From Bacteroidota bacterium (GTDB taxonomy: Bacteria; Bacteroidota; Rhodothermia; Rhodothermales; Bin80): a stretch of DNA of 33,723 bases. Positions within the stretch are counted from its first letter, which is position 1, and each line of letters starts with the position of its first letter. Location of the stretch: the NCBI GenBank assembly GCA_028875125.1, contig JAPPGC010000070.1:1-33723 (forward strand), read 5' to 3'. This document shows, in pieces, positions 1 through 7,095 of this stretch. The translations under genes were made by a program, and so were the position numbers. Below the pieces are notes generated by a model. It saw only the letters and a program-made list of their open reading frames with translations. It was not told the DNA's origin and made no database searches.

Positions 1-85
1 CCGTCAAATTGATCTAGCAGAAACTGATAATGGTTACTATTAGATATAATTCCCACAGATTTACAGTGATACGCTCAGTGACGCA
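1..85 (+). promoter_or_regulatory. Upstream region of the ABC importer operon with a TATAAT box
   Basis: This stretch is non-coding. A perfect TATAAT hexamer lies at 45-50, about 35 bases before the first ATG of the ABC operon. No convincing TTGACA-like box sits 16-18 bases upstream of it; the window begins just left of there, but the expected position is inside the sequence and reads AACTGA. The -10 call is therefore weak. No ribosome-binding sequence precedes the ATG at 86. Confidence 0.25.
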
Positions 86-1198
86 ATGAGCAAGCTTAAT
101 AATAAGACCCATGTTGAGTTCAAGGGGGTCAGCAAGAGCTACGACGGACGCACAGTGGTCGTCAAGGATCTTGACCTTAGCATACGCACAGGCGAGTTTG
201 TGACATTACTGGGGCCGTCAGGATCTGGCAAGACGACGATCCTGATGATGCTTGCCGGTTTCCAGACTCCCACAGCGGGCGAAATATTACTCGATGGGCA
301 ACCCATTCACAACATGCCGGCGCGCAAGCGTGGGATTGGGATGGTGTTCCAGAACTATGCACTGTTCCCACATATGACTGTTGGTGCGAACCTGGCGTTC
401 CCGTTGGAGGTACGTCGCATGGGTACCGAGGAACGTAGCGAGCGGGTTGAGCGGGTTTTGCGCCTAGTTCGGCTGGAAGGATTTGCCGACCGCAAACCAG
501 GCCAGCTTTCAGGTGGCCAGCAGCAGCGGGTTGCAATCGCCCGGGCCCTAGTCTTTGAGCCCTTCTTGGTGCTGATGGATGAGCCCCTGGGGGCGCTTGA
601 TCGCAGTCTGCGCGACGAAATGCAATATGAGATACGTCGCATCCATCGTACATTGGGAGTAACTGTGGTCTATGTTACGCACGATCAGCAGGAGGCTATG
701 GTCATGTCGGACCGGATCGCAGTGCTGCGTAAAGGCATCGTTGAACAGATTGCAATGCCTGAAGGGTTGTACGAAGAACCCACATGCAGTTTTGTTGCCA
801 GTTTCATTGGTGAGAGCAATCAACTCCATGGACGCGTTCTGGGAATGTCAGAGGAGGATAATGTCTATGAAGTAGAAACTGGTGGTGAGATGATTCATGC
901 GCTAAAGGTGGAACCATGCAAGGTGGGAGACGACGTCACGCTCTCAATTCGCCCTGAGCGAGTCAAGATCAATCCAGAGGCAGGTCGTTACACGAACGAA
1001 GTGGATGCCACTGTGGAGGATCTAACGTTCCTGGGCAATCAACTGCGCGTACGCCTGTCCACATGCGGTCGGGAGGACTTCATCGCCACAATTCCAAATA
1101 TTGTGGGACATGGAGGGTGGATCACTGGAGACTCTGTTCGCCTTGGATGGACAACTGTTGATTGCCGTGCCCTCAACCATGAGCAGTTTTCTGATTAG
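86..1198 (+). CDS. ABC importer ATP-binding protein, PotA-like (spermidine/putrescine type)
   Basis: Cytoplasmic ATPase that powers import through the two permeases encoded downstream. Walker A is GPSGSGKTT at residues 43-51. The Q-loop (VFQNYALFPHMTV), the signature LSGGQQQR, Walker B LVLMDEPLGALD and the switch histidine in YVTHDQQEA follow in order. The last ~120 residues form a TOBE-type regulatory domain, with SIRPERVKI as its typical segment. At 370 residues it matches PotA/FbpC-type ATPases. It is the first gene of a four-gene run; the lipoprotein gene starts 10 bases after its stop. Substrate cannot be read from the ATPase. The polyamine-type assignment rests on the COG0687-like binding protein and the permease pair, and related systems take other small cations, amino acids or 2-aminoethylphosphonate. 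Confidence 0.93.
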   Translation: MSKLNNKTHVEFKGVSKSYDGRTVVVKDLDLSIRTGEFVTLLGPSGSGKTTILMMLAGFQTPTAGEILLDGQPIHNMPARKRGIGMVFQNYALFPHMTVGANLAFPLEVRRMGTEERSERVERVLRLVRLEGFADRKPGQLSGGQQQRVAIARALVFEPFLVLMDEPLGALDRSLRDEMQYEIRRIHRTLGVTVVYVTHDQQEAMVMSDRIAVLRKGIVEQIAMPEGLYEEPTCSFVASFIGESNQLHGRVLGMSEEDNVYEVETGGEMIHALKVEPCKVGDDVTLSIRPERVKINPEAGRYTNEVDATVEDLTFLGNQLRVRLSTCGREDFIATIPNIVGHGGWITGDSVRLGWTTVDCRALNHEQFSD

Positions 1199-1208
1199 AA
1201 GAAAAGTC

Positions 1209-2303
1209 ATGAATTATTGCACGAAATCATTTGCTTTCTTGTTTGTGGTCCTCCTGTTTGTTGCCGGGTGTGGAACGGATGAGTCGCGTTCAGTCACGGC
1301 GGTTTCTTGGGGAGGTTCATACGGACGAGCCATCAATGAGGGTGTGAATATTCCCTTCGCTGAGGAGAGCGGTATTGGCGTTGTGGTCGAAGATTATAAC
1401 GGAGGTCTTGCGCAGATACGTGCGCAGGTAGAAATCGGGGAGATTCACTGGGATTTGGTTGATCTGGAGATAGCTCATGCAATGCGGGGATGTGACGAGG
1501 GACTCCTGGAACGTTTGGACATCAACCAACTACCGCCCAGCCCCGATGGGATACCAGCTGCCGAAGATTTTTTGGCAGGAACCTTTACCGATTGTGGAAT
1601 GGGCACGTTCTTCTGGTCAATGGTGTATGCCTATAATGAGGAGAATATCCTTTCTGAGACGAAGCCCAGCACGATGGCTGACTTTTTCGACCTGAATACC
1701 TTTCCTGGTCGTCGGGGAATGAGGCGCGTGCCACAGATGAATATTGAGTTTGCACTGATTGCCGATGGGGTGCCGCTGGATCAGGTCTATGCTACGATGA
1801 GTACTCCCGATGGGCTTGATCGTGCCTTTGCTAAGCTTGACATGATCAAGGAGGACGTGATCTGGTGGGAGGCGGGTGCCCAGCCACCTCAAATGCTGGC
1901 AGACGGAGAGGTGATTATGTCCACTGCGTACAACGGCCGCATTTTCAATGCACAGGTGCTTGAGGATCAGCCGTTTGTGATCGTGTGGCATGGACAGCTT
2001 CTTTCCATTGGGCAAATGGTGATCGTTGCAGGTACTCCTCGACTTGATGAGGCCTTGGAATATCTCAAGTTTGCAAGCACTCCTGAAGCAATGTCGCGCG
2101 TATCCAACCGGATCTCATATTCACCTGCGCGTAGGTCGGGAGCATCGCTAGTGGCAACTCATGTGGCCACCGGCATAGAAATGGAGCCACACATGCCAGC
2201 TAGCACCGCCAATGTGGCGCATGCTGTACGGTATGACTGGTCTTGGTGGGCAGATCATCAGGACCAAATGAATGAGCGGTTTAGTGCATGGCTGGCCCAA
2301 TAA
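1209..2303 (+). CDS. Extracellular substrate-binding lipoprotein, PotD-like
   Basis: Captures the substrate outside the cytoplasmic membrane and hands it to the permeases. I start it at the ATG at 1209, because this gives a lipoprotein signal peptide with a charged n-region, a hydrophobic core and lipobox FVAGC (Cys21). The open frame extends further upstream but there overlaps the ATPase gene. The mature part begins with a segment of the family, TAVSWGGSYGRAINEG, followed by DLVDLEIAHAMRG, which resembles family-1 polyamine and Fe-type binding proteins (COG0687). Length is 364 residues, in the usual range. An AGAAG stretch upstream is a weak ribosome-binding site. The 3' end overlaps the next permease gene by 16 bases, which supports co-translation. 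Ligand identity is inferred only at family level. Confidence 0.9.
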   Translation: MNYCTKSFAFLFVVLLFVAGCGTDESRSVTAVSWGGSYGRAINEGVNIPFAEESGIGVVVEDYNGGLAQIRAQVEIGEIHWDLVDLEIAHAMRGCDEGLLERLDINQLPPSPDGIPAAEDFLAGTFTDCGMGTFFWSMVYAYNEENILSETKPSTMADFFDLNTFPGRRGMRRVPQMNIEFALIADGVPLDQVYATMSTPDGLDRAFAKLDMIKEDVIWWEAGAQPPQMLADGEVIMSTAYNGRIFNAQVLEDQPFVIVWHGQLLSIGQMVIVAGTPRLDEALEYLKFASTPEAMSRVSNRISYSPARRSGASLVATHVATGIEMEPHMPASTANVAHAVRYDWSWWADHQDQMNERFSAWLAQ

Positions 2304-3508
2304 AGCTGTCTGGTGGTTCAGGATACCGAGCGAAGTTACGAGCGCTTGGTCTTGTTGCTCCACTCTTGATCTTCATTGTAGTAACCTTCGTTGCCCCTTT
2401 GGGGACAATGTTGGTACGTAGTGTCTACGATCCCGTTGTCGCCGATGCGTTTCCTGAAACACTGGAATTACTTGATGATTGGGATGGGTTGGCACTCCCT
2501 CCGGAAGCTGTGTATGCCATGGTGGCCAGGGAAATCAAGCGGGCAGGAGACGAGCGCACGCTTGGTCAGGTGGCAAGTAGGGTCAACCGGGTGCAGGGCG
2601 GACTTCGAAGTGCGATAACGCGTACCGAGCGAGAACTGCGAGAAATCGAGCAGGGGCCTTGGCGCGAGTCAATGACGACCATTGACTCGGTCTGGGCCGA
2701 TTCCGCGGTCTGGTACGCAATCAAGACAACAGGAGAACGTTTCACAGCGCGTCACTACTGGAATGCTCTGGATCTGCAAAGCCTGCCCGACGGTTCGGTG
2801 GTCAGGCAGCCCGAGGATCGGCGAATCTATTTACGACTGCTCTGGCGGACTTTGATGATCAGCGGCCTCATTACGGTGCTGTGTCTGATTTTAGGCTATC
2901 CGATAGCCCATTTGATTGCGTGCTCGTCGCCCAGTCGTGCGAATTTACTGCTGATCCTGGTACTGGTCCCATTCTGGACCTCACTTCTGGTACGAACGAC
3001 TGCATGGATTGTGTTGCTGCAGACACAGGGGGTTCTGAACGAATTTCTAGTTACGATTGGTCTGATCAGCGATGGCGGACGTTTGGCTATGATCTACAAT
3101 ATGACGGGGACTATCGTGGCAATGACCCATGTACTTCTGCCATTCATGGTTTTGCCACTCTACTCGGTAATGAGTTCAATTCCGTCAACCCAGATGGACG
3201 CAGCAGCCTCGCTTGGTGCGACACCTGTGCAGGCATTTCTGCGCGTCTACTGGCCTCAGTCACTACCGGGCGTGGGGGCAGGTGCTCTCCTCGTCTTTAT
3301 CCTGGCGATCGGATACTATATCACCCCTGCACTAGTGGGGGGAAGTGATGGGCAGTTGATTTCTAATATGATTGCCTATCACATGCAAACCTCACTTAAC
3401 TGGGGGCTCGCTGCTGCATTGGGAGGCGTGCTGTTGTTGATCGTACTGGTCCTCTATGCTGTGTACGAACGGCTTCTGGGGGTAGAGAAAATTGGATTGG
3501 GAGGATGA
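2288..3508 (+). CDS. ABC importer permease, PotB-like, with large N-terminal extracytoplasmic insertion
   Basis: One of two membrane subunits of the importer. The first membrane helix lies at about residues 20-42. It is followed by a soluble stretch of roughly 150 residues (about 45-190) that would face the periplasm, and then by five further helices. The EAA loop that docks on the ATPase is visible as AASLGATPVQAFLRVYWP near residue 304. PotB proteins of E. coli type are about 275-290 residues; this one has 406, the excess being the insertion after helix 1. Such long PotB-like permeases occur in proteobacterial polyamine-type systems. The gene overlaps its upstream neighbour by 16 bases and the next gene by 4 bases (ATGA). 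Confidence 0.9.
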   Translation: MAGPIKLSGGSGYRAKLRALGLVAPLLIFIVVTFVAPLGTMLVRSVYDPVVADAFPETLELLDDWDGLALPPEAVYAMVAREIKRAGDERTLGQVASRVNRVQGGLRSAITRTERELREIEQGPWRESMTTIDSVWADSAVWYAIKTTGERFTARHYWNALDLQSLPDGSVVRQPEDRRIYLRLLWRTLMISGLITVLCLILGYPIAHLIACSSPSRANLLLILVLVPFWTSLLVRTTAWIVLLQTQGVLNEFLVTIGLISDGGRLAMIYNMTGTIVAMTHVLLPFMVLPLYSVMSSIPSTQMDAAASLGATPVQAFLRVYWPQSLPGVGAGALLVFILAIGYYITPALVGGSDGQLISNMIAYHMQTSLNWGLAAALGGVLLLIVLVLYAVYERLLGVEKIGLGG

Positions 3509-4329
3509 TGGGTGCCGCGCGACTAAATCTAGGCCGAATTGCTTACCTGGGATTTTGCACAATCGTATTTGTATTCCTGGTGGCTCCCATCATTGTTATC
3601 GTTCCTCTCAGTTTCAATGCTGAGCCGTACTTCACATTCACTGAGGGAATGTTACGCCTTGATCCAGATGCTTGGTCGCTGAGATGGTACCGCGAGATCA
3701 TTCAAAGTGAGGCCTGGGTGAGGAGTTTAGTGAACAGCATGTTCATTGGTGTTAGTGCGACTGTATTGGCCACGGTTCTTGGTACCGTAGCAGCACTGGG
3801 GCTCGCCAGTTCAGCTATACCTGCACGCCGTGCGATCATGGGGGTCATTATTTCGCCGATGGTCACTCCCGTGATTATCGCTGCGGCCGGAATGTTTTTC
3901 TTCTATTCGGGGCTGGGATTGGGACAGACGTACGTGAGCATCATCTTGGCTCATGCGGCGTTGGGTGTCCCCTTTGTCGTCGTGACGGTTACTGCGACAT
4001 TGGCCGGCTATGATCCTAATTTCAACAATGCAGCGGCAAGCTTGGGGGCGGGTCCGTGGACCATTTTCCGGCGCGTGCAATTTCCTTTGATCTCTCCTGG
4101 GGTGATCTCGGGTGCTCTTTTTGCCTTTGCAGTATCGTTCGATGAGGTTGTTGTGGTATTGTTCATGGCCGGGGTTGAGCAACGTACGATTCCGCGTCAG
4201 ATGTGGTCGGGGATTAGAGAGCAGATCAGCCCGGCGATTCTGGCGGTCGCTACTTTCCTCGTTGTATTTGCAGTACTTCTACTGCTCACAGTAAACTGGT
4301 TGAGACGCAGAGGAGAAGGTGGCGCCTGA
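3505..4329 (+). CDS. ABC importer permease, PotC-like
   Basis: Second membrane subunit, 274 residues, the normal size for PotC. There are six predicted helices, the first at about residues 15-37. The cytoplasmic EAA loop reads AAASLGAGPWTIFRRVQ near residues 176-192. Two ATGs stand side by side (3505 and 3508) right behind a GGGAGG stretch. The second leaves three bases between that stretch and the start and may be the one used; the first overlaps the previous stop as ATGA. It ends the importer operon. About 400 bases without a convincing gene follow. Confidence 0.9.
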   Translation: MMGAARLNLGRIAYLGFCTIVFVFLVAPIIVIVPLSFNAEPYFTFTEGMLRLDPDAWSLRWYREIIQSEAWVRSLVNSMFIGVSATVLATVLGTVAALGLASSAIPARRAIMGVIISPMVTPVIIAAAGMFFFYSGLGLGQTYVSIILAHAALGVPFVVVTVTATLAGYDPNFNNAAASLGAGPWTIFRRVQFPLISPGVISGALFAFAVSFDEVVVVLFMAGVEQRTIPRQMWSGIREQISPAILAVATFLVVFAVLLLLTVNWLRRRGEGGA

Positions 4330-4726
4330 TTTCTGGAAGGCATGAATCCAGGATACGTATTTTGCTTTAAGCAAGTCCAATTCCTAACGGGCATGGGTTT
4401 CGAGCCTTAAAACCTGATTCTAAGATGGAAGAGTGCCTGTGACCACGTATGCCATTGGTAATTCTGAGACTATTTGTGCCTGCTCCCCCGTCTTTGGTTG
4501 CATTAACCAGAAAATTGAGGCCTGCTAAATTCAATTATTCTCCACATTCACGGGATTTGCAAGAAGCTTACCCCTTTCGCGCAACAAAACTCGCCAAGTT
4601 CGATAGACGCCATTATATCCGAATAATATCTTCACTTCGGATATGTCGAGTTCGCTATGATGGTACTTCGTTCATTATCGTAGAATTGTCCGTGGACCAT
4701 TCTCCAACTGTTGTAAAAACTCCTTA
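4330..4726 (+). other. Non-coding gap between the importer operon and tdh
   Basis: The gap is about 400 bases. It holds a 13-base perfect palindrome at 4362-4374 (TTGCTT-T-AAGCAA) shortly after the permease stop, and a 9-bp inverted repeat at 4615-4644. A TATGAT hexamer at 4656-4661 could be a -10 box for tdh, but no clear -35 element matches it. A 92-codon open frame from 4449 ends exactly on the tdh ATG; its sequence looks random and I do not call it a gene. I see no tRNA or rRNA here. Confidence 0.5.
4615..4644. promoter_or_regulatory. Operator-like inverted repeat upstream of tdh-kbl
   Basis: ATATCCGAA at 4615-4623 is repeated in perfect inverse as TTCGGATAT at 4636-4644, with a 12-base spacer. 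The half-site centres are 21 bases apart, two turns of the helix. This is the geometry expected for a dimeric repressor or activator. It lies 82 bases before the tdh start and just upstream of the TATGAT hexamer at 4656. No T-run follows, so it is not an intrinsic terminator. The binding protein is unknown. Confidence 0.4.
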
Positions 4727-5755
4727 ATGAAAGCGCTCGTCAAGGAAAAAGCCGACGTTGGTTTGTGGTTGAAGGACGTGCCCGAGCCAGAGCTTGGCAT
4801 CAGTGACGTCCTGATCAAAGTAAAACGCGCTGCCATCTGCGGCACCGACATGCATATTTACAACTGGGACGACTGGGCCCAGAACACAATCCCCGTTCCC
4901 ATGGTGGTTGGTCACGAGTTCGTCGGTGAGATTGTCAAGGTCGGTTCTAACGTCATTGATTTTCACCCCGGCCAGATCGTCTCAGGTGAAGGTCACGTGG
5001 TTTGCAGTCGCTGCCGCAACTGTATGGCGGGTCACAGGCATCTGTGTGCACATGCCAGTGGTATCGGTGTGAACTGGCCAGGCGCCTTCGCAGAATATGT
5101 GGCATTGCCAATGTCCAACGTGTGGGAACACCGGCCCGGCATCGACCTTGATGTGGCCTCGCTTTTTGATCCATTGGGCAATGCCGTCCACACGGCCCTT
5201 CAATGGGACCTGCTCGGCGAAGATGTGCTGATCACCGGTGCCGGGCCAATTGGCTCGATGGCTGCCGCTGTTTGTCGTCATGCCGGCGCACGCCATGTGG
5301 TGATCACTGATGTGGTTCCGGAACGACTGGAGACCGCCAAAAAACTTGGCGCCACCCGCACGGTTGATGTTCGTAATCAAAACCTGAAAGATGTGCAGGC
5401 TGAACTCGGAATGATCGAGGGTTTTGACGTGGGGCTTGAGATGTCCGGCAATAGCTCGGCCCTCAACGATCTGATCGAGAACATGTGTCATGGTGGTAAG
5501 GTCTCCATTCTAGGAATTCAGACCAAAGGTGCTGAGATCAACTGGGAGACCGTCATCTTCAATATGCTGACGATCAAGGGCATTTACGGCCGTGAGATGT
5601 ATGCAACTTGGTATAAAATGTCTGTTATGGTTGAAAATGGGCTGGATATTTCGCCGGTGATCACACACCGTTTGCCGTATCAGGAATTCCAGGAGGGGTT
5701 TGATCTGATGAATGCGGGCGAAGCCAGCAAAGTTGTTTTAAACTGGGAAGCGTGA
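4727..5755 (+). CDS. tdh: L-threonine 3-dehydrogenase
   Basis: Zinc-dependent medium-chain dehydrogenase that oxidises L-threonine with NAD+ to 2-amino-3-ketobutyrate in the cytoplasm. The catalytic zinc ligand positions Cys38, His63 and Glu64 are present, as are the structural-zinc cysteines Cys93, Cys96, Cys99 and Cys107, at the numbering used for E. coli Tdh. The Rossmann motif is [10 protein letters not shown] near residue 172. Length is 342 residues against 341 in E. coli. kbl starts 9 bases after the stop, so the product can pass directly to the next enzyme. No Shine-Dalgarno precedes the ATG. Glycine codons are nearly all GGC or GGT, unlike the GGG/GGA-rich flanking genes, which suggests acquisition from another lineage (inference). 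Confidence 0.96.
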   Translation: MKALVKEKADVGLWLKDVPEPELGISDVLIKVKRAAICGTDMHIYNWDDWAQNTIPVPMVVGHEFVGEIVKVGSNVIDFHPGQIVSGEGHVVCSRCRNCMAGHRHLCAHASGIGVNWPGAFAEYVALPMSNVWEHRPGIDLDVASLFDPLGNAVHTALQWDLLGEDVLITGAGPIGSMAAAVCRHAGARHVVITDVVPERLETAKKLGATRTVDVRNQNLKDVQAELGMIEGFDVGLEMSGNSSALNDLIENMCHGGKVSILGIQTKGAEINWETVIFNMLTIKGIYGREMYATWYKMSVMVENGLDISPVITHRLPYQEFQEGFDLMNAGEASKVVLNWEA

Positions 5756-5764
5756 GGATACGCA

Positions 5765-6946
5765 ATGCATGGAGATTTTAAAGATCATCTGACCGGCATG
5801 CTGAACGGTATCAGGGAAGCAGGCCTTTATAAAAACGAACGCCAGATCACCACACCGCAGGGTGCGAGGGTCGGCATCTCTGACGGCAGTGAAGTTATCA
5901 ACCTATGTGCCAATAATTATCTGGGCCTCGCCCAGCATCAGGAAGTCAGCGCTGCTGCAATGCAGGGCCTGAATGAGTGGGGTTACGGCATGGCTTCCGT
6001 ACGCTTCATCTGCGGCACACAAACCCTGCACAAGCAGCTTGAAGACGCGTTGAGTGACTTCCTAGGGGCCGAAGACACCATTCTTTACCCGAGCTGCTTT
6101 GACGCCAACGGTGGCCTGTATGAAACCATTCTCGGTCCGGAAGACGCGGTGTTCTCGGATGAGCTCAATCACGCTAGCATCATTGACGGGATTCGACTCT
6201 CAAAAGCGAAACGCTACCGCTACAAGAACAACAATATGGAAGACCTTGAAGCCAAGCTAAAGGAAGCTGATGCACGGTATAAGCTGATCACTACCGACGG
6301 TGTCTTCTCCATGGACGGTTATTTCGCTCAACTCGATAAGGTCTGTGATCTTGCTGAAGAATACAATGCACTTGTGCATTTTGATGACTGCCATGCAACC
6401 GGCTTTGTCGGTGCAAGCGGCAAGGGAACGCATGAGCATTGCGGCGTAATCGACCGGGTTGATATTATCACCGGCACGCTTGGCAAAGCGCTGGGCGGCG
6501 CAAGCGGTGGTTTCACCAGTGGCCGCAAGGAAATCATTGAACTGCTACGCCAGCGTTCTCGGCCTTACCTTTTCTCAAATACTGTTGCCCCGCCTGTTGT
6601 GGCAGGTGCACTCAAGGCCATTGAGCTTGTGACCCGATCTAGTGACTTGCGCGAACAGCTTGCAGAAAATACAGCCTATTTCCGGCAGGGTATGGAAGCA
6701 CTTGGCTTCGACCTGCTCCCGGGCGTACACCCGATTGTACCCGTCATGCTTTATGATGCAGCTTTGGCTGCCAAGTTTGCTGACGAGATGCTGAAACGCG
6801 GCATCTATGTGGTTGCTTTTTCTTATCCCGTAGTACCAAACGGCAAGGCCCGTATTCGCACTCAGATGTCAGCCGCCCTGACCCGTGAAGAACTAGACCA
6901 AGCCATCGCCGCTTTTGGTAACGTGAAACGTCAGTTGGGCATCTAA
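5765..6946 (+). CDS. kbl: Glycine C-acetyltransferase (2-amino-3-ketobutyrate CoA ligase)
   Basis: PLP enzyme of the alpha-oxoamine synthase family. It cleaves 2-amino-3-ketobutyrate with CoA to glycine and acetyl-CoA, completing threonine breakdown begun by Tdh. Recognisable segments are NNYLGLAQH near residue 50, FDDCHATGF near residue 207 (the aspartate that holds the PLP nitrogen), and [13 protein letters not shown] with the Schiff-base lysine at residue 241. At 393 residues it is close to the 398 of E. coli. GAGGA seven bases before the ATG is one of the few good ribosome-binding sites in the window. Gene order is tdh-kbl, the reverse of E. coli. It shares the GGC/GGT-biased codon use of tdh. 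Confidence 0.96.
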   Translation: MHGDFKDHLTGMLNGIREAGLYKNERQITTPQGARVGISDGSEVINLCANNYLGLAQHQEVSAAAMQGLNEWGYGMASVRFICGTQTLHKQLEDALSDFLGAEDTILYPSCFDANGGLYETILGPEDAVFSDELNHASIIDGIRLSKAKRYRYKNNNMEDLEAKLKEADARYKLITTDGVFSMDGYFAQLDKVCDLAEEYNALVHFDDCHATGFVGASGKGTHEHCGVIDRVDIITGTLGKALGGASGGFTSGRKEIIELLRQRSRPYLFSNTVAPPVVAGALKAIELVTRSSDLREQLAENTAYFRQGMEALGFDLLPGVHPIVPVMLYDAALAAKFADEMLKRGIYVVAFSYPVVPNGKARIRTQMSAALTREELDQAIAAFGNVKRQLGI

Positions 6947-6962
6947 GCCGACTGAGACGGGT

Positions 6963-6984
6963 GGCAGAGGTACTACCCCCTGCC
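6963..6984 (+). terminator. Hairpin after kbl, possible terminator without a U-tract
   Basis: GGCAG at 6963-6967 pairs with CTGCC at 6980-6984, and an inner GG/CC pair can extend the stem past one mismatch. The hairpin begins 17 bases after the kbl stop, in the convergent gap between kbl and glnS. No run of T follows on either side, so at best it is a weak or factor-dependent end, or a stabilising 3' stem. Confidence 0.3.
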
Positions 6985-7095
6985 AAGATGAGTGAATCGA
7001 ATCTGGTCAGCCCCGAATTATTCAGACGATAACAGGCTTGGGGTTATGCTTGAAGGGGATACTTGTAGCTAGTGTGAGAGCCGATGTAGGTCGCA

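Noticed and set aside
2881-3348. A 155-codon plus-strand frame inside the PotB-like gene
   Set aside because: It overlaps the membrane-helix-coding frame of the permease and resembles nothing.
4380-4420. A T-loop-like string (GGGTTTCGAGCC) suggesting a tRNA
   Set aside because: No matching acceptor, D or anticodon stems can be drawn around it.
4449-4727. A 92-codon plus-strand frame that ends on the tdh start (TAATG)
   Set aside because: Residue composition looks random, no ribosome-binding site or family resemblance, and it spans the likely tdh promoter and inverted repeat.
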